DNA from: Clostridia bacterium
GTDB taxonomy: Bacteria > Bacillota > Clostridia > Oscillospirales > Acutalibacteraceae
Direction of reading: 5' to 3'
DNA: 8,074 nt
Assembly: GCA_900766945.1 (NCBI GenBank)
Contig: CAAFXD010000157.1
Coordinates: 1 to 8,074 of the forward strand
Of this stretch, positions 1-5,650 are shown one piece after another; within the stretch, counting starts at the first letter, position 1; every line of letters starts with the position of its first letter. The notes under the pieces were generated by a model. It was not told the DNA's origin. It saw only the letters and a program-made list of their open reading frames with translations, and ran no database searches. A program made the position numbers and the translations under genes.

Positions 1-655
1 CCATCGCATAGGTCAACAAATTGCCGAAAGACCATTTTGAGCGCCCCGCCGTGCGTGCGCGGTTTTCATGCGGAAACCATTTGGTTTTAAAGCCAACCCA
101 ACTGAAAATACCCTTTGAAAAACGGTTATACTCGGGCATAGAAAGCACGGCTTCGACAACACAGCGCTTCATTATACGGTAATCCTGCGCACCTTCTTCA
201 ATATTGGCGTCAGAAATGCGGTTGATAATTTTGTAAAACGCTTTGGAAAAGACGCTTTTCAATTTAGATTCCCCTGTGCGGTCAATGCGTCGCGCGGCGG
301 CAATGTCATACCCTTCTTCGGAAACCGCTTGCAACATTTCAGGAATCAAATGCGGGTCGTGCTGTAAATCCGCGTCAATTATCCCGACATAATCGGCGTT
401 GGCGGCGCGAAGTCCCGCAAGCATTGCCGCCTCTTTGCCGAAATTGCGTGAAAAAGAAATATAGCGTACGCGCTTGTCCTTCCCCGCCAAATCGCGCAAA
501 ACAACACGCGTTTTGTCACGGCTGCCGTCATCCACAAACAGGAAACGAACCGCCGTATCCGCCAATCCATCCACAATCGGTGCAACGGTATTATAAAAAA
601 TCGGAAGAGCTTCTTCTTCATTATAACAAGGCACAATTAAATCCAAGGTTTTCAT
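1..655 (-). CDS. Family 2 glycosyltransferase, GtrB/DPM1-like (3' end outside window)
   Basis: The 218 residues present form a GT-A glycosyltransferase domain of the kind that transfers a sugar from a nucleotide donor to polyprenyl phosphate at the inner membrane face. The start is IVPCYNEEEAL (residues 7-17). VDDGS at 41-45 and DADLQHDP at 94-101 are the nucleotide and metal binding motifs, RNFGKEAAMLAGL (70-82) is typical of the GtrB/DPM1 branch, and QDYRIMKR (157-164) and GRSKWS (204-209) follow as expected. Family members usually end with two membrane helices; these would lie beyond the window. The ATG at 655 is supported by an AAGGAAGGAG ribosome binding site about 9 bases upstream and by a promoter further up. 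An overlapping ATG at 662 is out of frame. The acceptor and sugar cannot be told from sequence. The gene seems to be transcribed alone, since spoIIID upstream has its own terminator. Family assignment is firm, exact substrate unknown. Confidence 0.9.
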   Translation of the reverse strand, partial: MKTLDLIVPCYNEEEALPIFYNTVAPIVDGLADTAVRFLFVDDGSRDKTRVVLRDLAGKDKRVRYISFSRNFGKEAAMLAGLRAANADYVGIIDADLQHDPHLIPEMLQAVSEEGYDIAAARRIDRTGESKLKSVFSKAFYKIINRISDANIEEGAQDYRIMKRCVVEAVLSMPEYNRFSKGIFSWVGFKTKWFPHENRARTAGRSKWSFGNLLTYAM

Positions 656-688
656 TTTGCATAGCTCCTTCCTTATGAAATCTTCCCT

Positions 689-717
689 ATTGTACCATAA
701 AAAACACATATTGCCAA
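689..717 (-). promoter_or_regulatory. Sigma-A promoter for the glycosyltransferase gene
   Basis: Read on the minus strand, TTGGCA (717-712, five of six matches to TTGACA) is followed by a 17-base spacer and TACAAT (694-689, five of six matches to TATAAT). A TG one base upstream of the -10 box gives an extended -10. The predicted start near 682 leaves a leader of about 27 bases that contains the ribosome binding site. Confidence 0.7.
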
Positions 718-718
718 C

Positions 719-754
719 AAAAAAATACGCAATCTGCTGACTGCGCATTTTTTT
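719..754 (-). terminator. Rho-independent terminator after spoIIID
   Basis: The arms 739-747 and 726-734 enclose a four-base loop. Read on the minus strand all nine pairs form, two of them as G-U wobbles, and seven T follow (725-719). Read on the plus strand the same two positions become A-C mismatches, so the structure works best for minus-strand transcripts leaving spoIIID. Confidence 0.75.
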
Positions 755-771
755 ATCCGGCGAACAATATT

Positions 772-1032
772 TCAGGCATCTTTTGTACTGTGTTTATATT
801 TTTCACGCGTAGCAAGTCCGCCGCGAATATGGCGCTGTGCTTTGTTCACATCTAAAACCTCTCGAACCGCATGATACAGCGACGGGTTTATGCGTTCCAA
901 GCGCTTGGCTACATCCATATGTACGGTGCTTTTGCTGATGCCGAACACCTGCGCGGCGGCGCGTACGGTGGTTTGATTTTGCACAATATATTCGCCGAGC
1001 TCTACTGCACGGTCTTCAACAGTATCTTTCAC
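772..1032 (-). CDS. spoIIID: Sporulation transcription factor SpoIIID
   Basis: This 86-residue protein matches SpoIIID, the small DNA-binding regulator that acts in the mother cell after sigma-E and switches many sigma-E genes on or off before sigma-K takes over. The helix-turn-helix is at about residues 22-42 and holds the family signature FGISKSTVHMDV. The basic C-terminal part, with RHIRGG at about 67-72 and KYKH following, corresponds to the second DNA-contacting helix. Length is close to the Bacillus protein (93 residues). The start is a GTG at 1032, with AAGGAGGG seven bases upstream; no in-frame ATG is better placed. The gene is monocistronic, bounded by a sigma-E-like promoter and a terminator, and divergent from a spore-protein gene. 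Identification rests on recalled similarity over nearly the whole length. Confidence 0.95.
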   Translation of the reverse strand: MKDTVEDRAVELGEYIVQNQTTVRAAAQVFGISKSTVHMDVAKRLERINPSLYHAVREVLDVNKAQRHIRGGLATREKYKHSTKDA

Positions 1033-1061
1033 TATACAGCCCTCCTTACTTCTGTCAATAA

Positions 1062-1090
1062 TAAATATGAAGTAGGTTGGCTGAATATGC
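1062..1090 (-). promoter_or_regulatory. Sigma-E-like promoter for spoIIID
   Basis: On the minus strand GCATATT (1090-1084) fits the sigma-E -35 consensus KMATATT at every position. After 14 bases comes CATATTTA (1069-1062), which keeps the CATA core of the -10 consensus CATACAnT but departs at later positions. Transcription would start near 1055, leaving a leader of about 23 bases with the AAGGAGGG site. Control of spoIIID by sigma-E is established in Bacillus subtilis; assignment here is inference from the motif. Confidence 0.65.
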
Positions 1091-1172
1091 TAAAAAGAAT
1101 TTTGCAATCAACTGCAAAAATTTAACATCTTTTGCATTTATTTTCTGTGATAACAAAATCCAAATTGCCCAA

Positions 1173-1179
1173 AATACTA
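1173..1179 (+). promoter_or_regulatory. Possible sigma-G/sigma-F -10 element for the SASP gene
   Basis: AATACTA matches CATNNTA, the -10 consensus of forespore sigma factors, at all fixed positions but the first, and would give a leader of about 30 bases. The -35 is not convincing: the nearest ATA (1150-1152, within GTGATA) lies 20 bases upstream, longer than usual. Position is right but the motif is short, so this is only a candidate. Confidence 0.25.
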
Positions 1180-1201
1180 TTGCAAACGCAAAATTTATTG
1201 C

Positions 1202-1208
1202 AAAGGAG
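1202..1208 (+). promoter_or_regulatory. Ribosome binding site that fixes the SASP start
   Basis: AAAGGAG lies eight bases before the GTG at 1217. An in-frame GTG at 1208 overlaps this site and so cannot be the start that it serves. Confidence 0.8.
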
Positions 1209-1216
1209 TGTTTACT

Positions 1217-1408
1217 GTGGCTAGCAGAAAGAATGTAGTCCCCGAAGCTCGCGCAGCGCTTGACAAGTTCAAGATGGAAGCGGCTTCTGAAGTAGGTGTT
1301 AACCTGAAACAGGGGTACAACGGCGATTTGACCTCGAAGCAGGCAGGCTCTGTCGGCGGTCAGATGGTTAAAAAGATGATTAAATCTTATGAAGACAGCA
1401 TGAAATAA
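1217..1408 (+). CDS. Alpha/beta-type small acid-soluble spore protein
   Basis: This 63-residue protein belongs to the alpha/beta-type SASP family, which coats DNA in the dormant spore core, protects it from UV, heat and chemicals, and is degraded at germination as an amino-acid source. Two family signatures are visible. EAASEVG at 21-27 is the site cut by germination protease GPR, expected between Ala23 and Ser24. GYNGDLTSKQAGSVGG at 33-48 is the conserved DNA-binding stretch, followed by the MVKKMI helix. Length is normal. The GTG start at 1217 is chosen because AAAGGAG lies eight bases before it; a GTG at 1208 would add three residues but overlaps that site. It is divergent from spoIIID and ends at a strong terminator. 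Expression in the forespore under sigma-G is expected from the family. Which ssp paralogue it equals cannot be said. Confidence 0.95.
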   Translation: MASRKNVVPEARAALDKFKMEAASEVGVNLKQGYNGDLTSKQAGSVGGQMVKKMIKSYEDSMK

Positions 1409-1429
1409 GTTCGTTAATATTTTTCGGAC

Positions 1430-1474
1430 AAAAAAGGTCTGCCGAAGGATTCCCCTTCGGCAGACCGCTTTTTT
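1430..1474. terminator. Bidirectional terminator between the SASP gene and the 148-residue membrane protein gene
   Basis: A perfect 13-pair stem (1436-1448 with 1454-1466) closes a five-base loop. Six T follow on the plus strand (1469-1474) and six A precede (1430-1435), which read as a T tract on the minus strand. It can end transcripts from both convergent genes. Confidence 0.9.
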
Positions 1475-1480
1475 ATACAT

Positions 1481-1927
1481 TTACCGATACCATTTATCGA
1501 ACCGTTCCAAATCCTCTTGCGGTACTTGCATAAAGACATTGGCATTCGACATAATCTCCACCGCACGGTATAGGCGATAGCGGTAGTCTCGTTTTATATC
1601 GGAAAATTTTTTGATGCAAGAAATGCACCATGCCGCAAAGAAAAGCACAAACAGTGCGACAATCAAAAACAAAACATTTGTATGGGCGATAATCAACTCC
1701 CAAAATATGCAAAAAGATACCATTAAACCTACAATACCGATAGAAAGATAAATCCGATTTGTTTTGCGGTTATGTCGGTATTGTTCCACCGCTTCATCCC
1801 GCATTTTTTCATAGCTCGGCATTTCGCGAATTTCCGGCATATTGCCCGCCGCAAGCGGGTCAAAAGGTTCCGTTTCGGGAATTTCGCCCGTAGTCTCCGC
1901 AAAAAAGCCCTTTTCATTTTGTTCCAT
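1481..1927 (-). CDS. Two-helix membrane protein of unknown function
   Basis: I do not recognise this 148-residue protein. Residues 1-55 are hydrophilic and rich in Glu, Pro and Met with no signal peptide. Two membrane helices follow, at about 59-80 and 84-105, joined by a loop of only three or four residues, so both ends should face the same side. The positive cluster after the second helix (KKFSDIKRDYRYRLYR) and the HNRK before the first suggest that both ends are cytoplasmic. The C-terminus (about 118-148) is a soluble tail with acidic and aromatic residues. The ATG at 1927 has GAGGAGGG six bases upstream. It is convergent with the SASP gene, shares its terminator, and has its own candidate promoter. 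The gap of 83 bases to alaA upstream holds no clear terminator, so some read-through is possible. The reading frame is convincing, the function open. Confidence 0.8.
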   Translation of the reverse strand: MEQNEKGFFAETTGEIPETEPFDPLAAGNMPEIREMPSYEKMRDEAVEQYRHNRKTNRIYLSIGIVGLMVSFCIFWELIIAHTNVLFLIVALFVLFFAAWCISCIKKFSDIKRDYRYRLYRAVEIMSNANVFMQVPQEDLERFDKWYR

Positions 1928-1955
1928 AAAGCGCCCTCCTCACTTTACTGATTTG

Positions 1956-1984
1956 AGCATAGCATAGAAAGAACAAAAAAGCAA
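1956..1984 (-). promoter_or_regulatory. Candidate sigma-A promoter for the 148-residue membrane protein gene
   Basis: On the minus strand TTGCTT (1984-1979) is separated by 17 bases from TATGCT (1961-1956), which carries an upstream TG one base away (extended -10). The -35 box is weak (three of six). Start near 1949 gives a short leader of about 22 bases. Confidence 0.4.
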
Positions 1985-2010
1985 CCCCGTTTTAAAGTTC
2001 CAATACCGAT

Positions 2011-3228
2011 TTAGACTTGACTGTAATCCTGTAAAAAGTCCTTTAACGCCCCTGTCGCCTCGGTTAATTGCTTGGTGTTCGGCAAATACACAATTCGCAC
2101 ATGGTCGGGCTCAGGGTAATGAAACGCCCTGCCATGCACCAAAAGAATTTTCTTTTTTCGAAGGAAATCCAACACAAACTGCTCGTCATCCTTGATATGA
2201 AACTTATACTTATCTATTTTCGGAAAAATATAAAATGCCGCTTTCGGTTTCATCACGGAAACGCCGTCGATTTCGCAAAGGGCATTGTAAATACATTCGC
2301 GCTGTTCATAAATGCGCCCGCCGGGCTGTAAAAGTTCGTCACTGCTTTGATACCCGCCCAAAGCCGTTTGGATAATCTGCTGTGCAGGTACATTGGAGCA
2401 AAGCCGCATGGACGAAAGCAAATTCAGACCCTCAATATAGCCCTTGATACGCTTTTTATCGCCGCTTATGCACATCCACCCACAACGAAATCCAGCCACG
2501 CGGTGCGATTTTGACAGCCCGTTAAAGGTAACACACGGCACATCGGGTGCAAGAGAAGCGATGGAAATATGTTTCAGTCCGTCCATGACCAATCGGTCAT
2601 AAATTTCATCTGAGAAAAGGATAAGTTCATTTTCGCGTGCCACTTGCACGATTTCTTTTAAAATCTCCTCCGAATACAGTGCCCCTGTGGGATTGTTCGG
2701 GTTGATAATCACGATACCTTTGGTCTTTTTTGTGATTTTTTTACGCATATCTTCTATATCGGGATTCCATTCATTTTGCTCGTCACACATATAGTGCACG
2801 GCATTGCCCCCCGCCAAGGTAACTGCCGCTGTCCACAACGGATAATCGGGCGCGGGCACCAAAATTTCGTCGCCGTTATCCAAAAGTCCCTGCATGGCCA
2901 TTGTGATTAACTCGCTGACACCGTTTCCCGTGTAAATATCCTGCAAGCCGACATTCGGCAGTTGCTTGATTTGACTGTACTGCATAATCGCTTTGCGTGC
3001 GGAAAAAATGCCTTTGGAATCGGAATATCCTTCCGCTTCACGCAAATTATAAATCATATCCTGTATGATTTCATCGGGCGCGGTAAAACGAAACGGCGCA
3101 GGATTGCCGATATTGAGTTTTAATATCTCCACGCCGTTTGCAATCATTCGGTCGGCTTCGTCCATCACCGGGCCGCGAATATCGTAGCATACATTGTCTA
3201 ACTTGTGGGATTTTTCAAATTCACGCAT
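2011..3228 (-). CDS. alaA: Alanine aminotransferase, AlaA-type class I/II PLP enzyme
   Basis: This 405-residue enzyme resembles E. coli AlaA closely along its whole length, so the likely reaction is transfer of the amino group from glutamate to pyruvate to give alanine and 2-oxoglutarate in the cytoplasm. Visible landmarks: YDIRGPVMDEADRM (15-28) and LNIGNPAPF (38-46) at the N-terminus; GNGVSELI (101-108), the cofactor phosphate region; NPNNPTG (176-182) with Asn179; SDEIYD (206-211) with Asp207 and Tyr210 for the pyridine ring; NGLSKSHRVAGFR (236-248) with Lys240 as Schiff-base lysine; and HVRIV (376-380) with Arg378 for the substrate carboxylate. Length is that of the family. The ATG at 3228 has AGGTGA upstream. 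It is divergent from nadE and transcribed alone or with the small membrane protein gene downstream. Related enzymes can act on other amino acids, so substrate is slightly less sure than family. Confidence 0.93.
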   Translation of the reverse strand: MREFEKSHKLDNVCYDIRGPVMDEADRMIANGVEILKLNIGNPAPFRFTAPDEIIQDMIYNLREAEGYSDSKGIFSARKAIMQYSQIKQLPNVGLQDIYTGNGVSELITMAMQGLLDNGDEILVPAPDYPLWTAAVTLAGGNAVHYMCDEQNEWNPDIEDMRKKITKKTKGIVIINPNNPTGALYSEEILKEIVQVARENELILFSDEIYDRLVMDGLKHISIASLAPDVPCVTFNGLSKSHRVAGFRCGWMCISGDKKRIKGYIEGLNLLSSMRLCSNVPAQQIIQTALGGYQSSDELLQPGGRIYEQRECIYNALCEIDGVSVMKPKAAFYIFPKIDKYKFHIKDDEQFVLDFLRKKKILLVHGRAFHYPEPDHVRIVYLPNTKQLTEATGALKDFLQDYSQV

Positions 3229-3261
3229 GGTATCACCTGATTTACACCTTTTAAAATTAAG

Positions 3262-3288
3262 ATTTTATCATTTTAACACACTTGTCAA
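3262..3288 (-). promoter_or_regulatory. Candidate sigma-A promoter for alaA
   Basis: On the minus strand a perfect TTGACA (3288-3283) is followed after 15 bases by TAAAAT (3267-3262), which has TG one base upstream. The spacer is two bases short of ideal, and the extended -10 may compensate. Start near 3255 leaves a leader of about 27 bases. Confidence 0.5.
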
Positions 3289-3298
3289 GACATTGCAC

Positions 3299-3327
3299 TT
3301 GCGAAGTTTTGGGAATTCATATATAAT
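3299..3327 (+). promoter_or_regulatory. Sigma-A promoter for nadE
   Basis: TTGCGA (3299-3304, four of six) stands 17 bases before a perfect TATAAT (3322-3327). Transcription from near 3334 gives a leader of about 31 bases before the ATG at 3365. The -10 box overlaps an in-frame ATG at 3326, which rules that codon out as start for this transcript. The -35 is ten bases from the divergent alaA -35. Confidence 0.7.
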
Positions 3328-3352
3328 GGATATATATGTTATTGCAGACTGT

Positions 3353-3357
3353 GAGGT
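3353..3357 (+). promoter_or_regulatory. Ribosome binding site that decides the nadE start
   Basis: GAGGT lies seven bases before the ATG at 3365. Together with the promoter at 3299-3327 it excludes the longer in-frame starts at 3194 and 3326. Confidence 0.7.
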
Positions 3358-3364
3358 CTTTTGT

Positions 3365-5275
3365 ATGAACAGCGGATTTTTAAAGGTTTGTGCGGCTTCC
3401 CCGCGCGTATCGGTGGGCGGTGTACAGCAAAATTTAGAAAATGCTTTGCGGGAAATTCAAGTTGCCGCAGAGAAACATGTGAAGGTTTTGGTGTTTCCTG
3501 AGTTGTATCTGTCCGGGTACACCTGCGGAGATTTATTTTTGCAAAAAGCATTAACAGACGCCTGTTTGAAGGCTTTGGAAACGCTTTGCGAAAAAACCGC
3601 AAAATTCGATATGGTCATTTGCATCGGGTTACCCTTACGCGTCAGCACCCGTCTTTACAACTGCGCGGCGGTACTGTATAAAGGAAAGGTTTTGGGCTTT
3701 GTTCCGAAAACCTATATTCCGAATTACGGCGAATACTACGAAAAGCGTTGGTTTGCAAGCGGAAAAATGCTGGACACGCAAATCCGATTTGGCCGAATTG
3801 ATGCGCCTTGCAGCACTTCCCTGCTGTTCCCCATAGCGGAAAACGGTGTCCTCGGCGTTGAAATTTGCGAGGATTTATGGGTACCCAATCCCCCGAGCAC
3901 CGATTTAGCCCTTGCAGGCGCCAATATCCTTGTAAACCTTTCAGCAAGTAATGAAGCCGTCACCAAAAATGAATACAGAAAAAGTGTAATTGCCGCGCAA
4001 AGTGCAAAATGCTTTTGCGCGTACGTGTATGCATCGGCAGGCGTCGGCGAATCCTCTACCGATTTGGTCTTTTCGGGTGCTTGCACCGTAGCGGGAAACG
4101 GTGCAATTTTAGCAGAGGGAGAACGGTTTGCGTTTGATGGTGCGCGCGCGATTGCGGATATTGACTTGGATAAATTGAATGCCGAGCGTATGCGCAACGG
4201 CTCTTTTGCGGATAATGCGCGTACGGACAGTCTAAAATACACGATATGTGAAGCCGTAAATGTGTCCACGGATTTTTCTGATGTTACGCGTACATTTCAA
4301 CCGCATCCGTTTGTGCCGTCGGATACCGCTGAAAAGGACGCCCGCTGCCGCGAAATCTTGGCCATTCAAAGTCATGGACTTGCAAAACGCCTTGCACACA
4401 CGAAGCTCAAAAAAGCGGTGATCGGCATTTCGGGCGGGCTTGACTCGACACTGGCACTGCTTGTCTCAGTGCGGGCGATGCAAATTTTACAGCTCCCGTC
4501 TGAAAATATCCTTTGTGTGACGATGCCCGGTTTTGGTACAACCGACCGCACCTATCAAAATGCGGTGGCTTTAATCAGGTCTTTTGGTGCCTCTTTTTTG
4601 GAAATCCCAATAAAAGACGCCGCCCTTCTGCATATGCAGGACATCGGCCACAATCCCGATTTGCACGACATTACCTATGAAAATACACAGGCGCGCGAGC
4701 GCACACAGATTTTAATGGATTTGGCAAACAAGCACGGCGGCATTTTAGTCGGCACCGGGGATTTAAGCGAATTAGCGCTCGGCTGGTGCACCTACAACGC
4801 CGACCATATGAGTATGTACGGCGTGAATGCTGGTGTGCCGAAAACGCTTGTACGGCATTTGGTGGAAAATGAGGCGGAACATCTGCCCGAAAACATTGCC
4901 GCCATTTTGCGGGATGTTCTTGCAACACCGGTAAGTCCCGAATTACTGCCGCCCGACGAAAACGGCAAAATTCAGCAAAAGACCGAAGATACCTTAGGCC
5001 CTTACGAGGTACACGACTTTTATCTGTATCACTTTTTGCGGTTTGGTGCGTACCCTGAAAAACTTTTGTTTATGGCGACACGTGCATTTTCGGGTGTGTA
5101 TTCGGAAGAACAGTTGAAACGGTGGTTGCAGTTGTTTATCAAACGCTTTTTTAATAATCAATTTAAGCGTTCCTGCCTGCCGGACGGCCCAAAGGTTGGC
5201 TCTGTAAGCCTTTCCCCGCGCGGAGATTGGCGCATGCCCTCGGACGCTGTTTATTCGGAATGGTTGAAATTTTGA
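3365..5275 (+). CDS. nadE: Glutamine-dependent NAD(+) synthetase
   Basis: This 636-residue cytoplasmic enzyme makes NAD from nicotinate adenine dinucleotide, ATP and glutamine, the last step of NAD synthesis. An N-terminal amidohydrolase (CN-hydrolase) domain (about 5-290) frees ammonia from glutamine. Its catalytic triad is visible as Glu46 (FPELYLSGY), Lys115 (PKTYIPNYGEYYEKRWF) and Cys168 (GVEICEDLW). The C-terminal synthetase domain (about 325-636) has the ATP pyrophosphatase loop SGGLDST (356-362), the VGTGDLSELALGW region (462-474), and the usual ending KRFFNNQFKRSCLPDGPK (593-610) with PRGDWRMPSD. Both domains are complete and the length is normal for the two-domain form, which does not need free ammonia. 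The frame is open upstream to 3194, but that stretch crosses the alaA start and the promoter, so the ATG at 3365 with GAGGT before it is chosen. It is transcribed alone and convergent with spoVM. Confidence 0.97.
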   Translation: MNSGFLKVCAASPRVSVGGVQQNLENALREIQVAAEKHVKVLVFPELYLSGYTCGDLFLQKALTDACLKALETLCEKTAKFDMVICIGLPLRVSTRLYNCAAVLYKGKVLGFVPKTYIPNYGEYYEKRWFASGKMLDTQIRFGRIDAPCSTSLLFPIAENGVLGVEICEDLWVPNPPSTDLALAGANILVNLSASNEAVTKNEYRKSVIAAQSAKCFCAYVYASAGVGESSTDLVFSGACTVAGNGAILAEGERFAFDGARAIADIDLDKLNAERMRNGSFADNARTDSLKYTICEAVNVSTDFSDVTRTFQPHPFVPSDTAEKDARCREILAIQSHGLAKRLAHTKLKKAVIGISGGLDSTLALLVSVRAMQILQLPSENILCVTMPGFGTTDRTYQNAVALIRSFGASFLEIPIKDAALLHMQDIGHNPDLHDITYENTQARERTQILMDLANKHGGILVGTGDLSELALGWCTYNADHMSMYGVNAGVPKTLVRHLVENEAEHLPENIAAILRDVLATPVSPELLPPDENGKIQQKTEDTLGPYEVHDFYLYHFLRFGAYPEKLLFMATRAFSGVYSEEQLKRWLQLFIKRFFNNQFKRSCLPDGPKVGSVSLSPRGDWRMPSDAVYSEWLKF

Positions 5276-5286
5276 TGAACCCATAT

Positions 5287-5327
5287 AAGAAAGAACTCCG
5301 AAGTGTTGGCTACGGAGTTCTTTTCTT
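5287..5327. terminator. Bidirectional terminator between nadE and spoVM
   Basis: AAGAACTCCG (5291-5300) pairs perfectly with CGGAGTTCTT (5313-5322) around a 12-base loop. The plus strand continues TTTTCTT, the minus strand TTTCTTAT. It sits 15 bases after the nadE stop and about 14 bases after the spoVM stop, so it probably serves both. Confidence 0.8.
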
Positions 5328-5335
5328 ATGTTGCT

Positions 5336-5422
5336 TTACACATTCTGTTCCTTTTTTATGCCGAAAATCATACGCAACAACCCGCTTAACACCTTCGGAC
5401 TTTTCACCACAACCACTTTCAT
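5336..5422 (-). CDS. spoVM: Stage V sporulation protein SpoVM, 28 residues
   Basis: A 28-codon frame encodes a protein of the SpoVM family, the tiny amphipathic helix that binds the convex outer forespore membrane in the mother cell and anchors the coat ATPase SpoIVA. Against the 26-residue Bacillus subtilis protein as I recall it, Lys2, Lys7, Pro9, Lys10, Leu12, Gly14, Arg17 and Gly21 are shared, with IKKEQ as the charged tail. Pro9 is the residue known to matter for curvature recognition. The ATG at 5422 has a full AAGGAGG eight bases upstream, and the stop is followed by a terminator. The location, downstream of prkC, rsgA and thiN, is the same as in Bacillus. The gene is too short for usual ORF cut-offs. 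The stop codon of the 51-residue membrane protein lies in its ribosome binding site, so the two are probably cotranscribed and translationally linked. Confidence 0.92.
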   Translation of the reverse strand: MKVVVVKSPKVLSGLLRMIFGIKKEQNV

Positions 5423-5435
5423 ACCGACAGCCTCC

Positions 5436-5591
5436 TTAACAGCAAGTTTTGCAAAGCACGATGCCGCTTAAAATCAGCGCTATGGACAAAATCACAACCA
5501 AAAATTTTGAGGGGAAAATAAATGCCAGCACGAGCCCGAGACCGAGCATAGCAAAAATCAAGCCGAGATTGTTCCCACGACGCTTTTTCAT
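5436..5591 (-). CDS. 51-residue membrane protein upstream of spoVM
   Basis: I do not recognise a named family. The frame encodes a basic start (MKKRRGNN), a hydrophobic helix at about 9-26, a Pro27-Ser-Lys turn and a second helix at about 30-46, and ends in the cysteine-rich tail CKTCC (47-51). It is thus a predicted helical hairpin with the N-terminus inside by the positive-inside rule, and the cysteines on the same side. The ATG at 5591 has AAGGCGGTG five bases upstream, one mismatch from a perfect ribosome binding site. The TAA at 5438-5436 overlaps the AAGGAGG of spoVM, which argues for a real translated gene coupled to spoVM. A candidate sigma-E promoter precedes it. A role at the forespore membrane is an inference from position only. 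The cysteines could bind metal or form disulfides, but nothing shows this. Confidence 0.75.
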   Translation of the reverse strand: MKKRRGNNLGLIFAMLGLGLVLAFIFPSKFLVVILSIALILSGIVLCKTCC

Positions 5592-5619
5592 ATCGACACC
5601 GCCTTTTTGTTGCTAATAC

Positions 5620-5647
5620 ACTATATGCGGCGGCTAAAAAAGTGTTC
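5620..5647 (-). promoter_or_regulatory. Candidate sigma-E promoter for the 51-residue gene and spoVM
   Basis: On the minus strand CATATAGT (5627-5620) matches the sigma-E -10 consensus CATACAnT at all fixed positions but one. GAACACT (5647-5641) lies 13 bases upstream and fits KMATATT at five of seven, a weak -35 with a spacer one base shorter than at spoIIID. Start near 5613 would give a leader of about 22 bases. spoVM is a sigma-E gene in Bacillus subtilis; read-through from thiN is an alternative. Confidence 0.4.
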
Positions 5648-5650
5648 TTT

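Noticed and set aside
1208..1216. SASP start at the GTG at 1208
   Set aside because: It overlaps the AAAGGAG ribosome binding site; the GTG at 1217 is spaced correctly and gives the usual SASP length.
1055..1480. 141-codon frame on the minus strand across the SASP gene
   Set aside because: It runs antisense through a confirmed SASP gene, a terminator stem and the divergent promoter region, and its product looks like no protein family.
1981..2010. Terminator after alaA
   Set aside because: A T tract exists near 1975, but no stable stem precedes it on the minus strand.
3194..3364. Longer nadE start (adding 57 residues) or the ATG at 3326
   Set aside because: The stretch crosses the alaA start and the nadE promoter; the ATG at 3326 lies inside the TATAAT box. 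The ribosome binding site at 3353-3357 points to 3365.
4671..4928. Minus-strand frames inside nadE (also at 3642-4269) and plus-strand frames inside rsgA and thiN
   Set aside because: Shadows of well-identified genes: Arg-, Ser- and Cys-rich translations with no start signals.
5227..5439. Plus-strand frame across the nadE end and spoVM
   Set aside because: It overlaps the nadE end in another frame, the terminator and the spoVM gene on the other strand, with no ribosome binding site.
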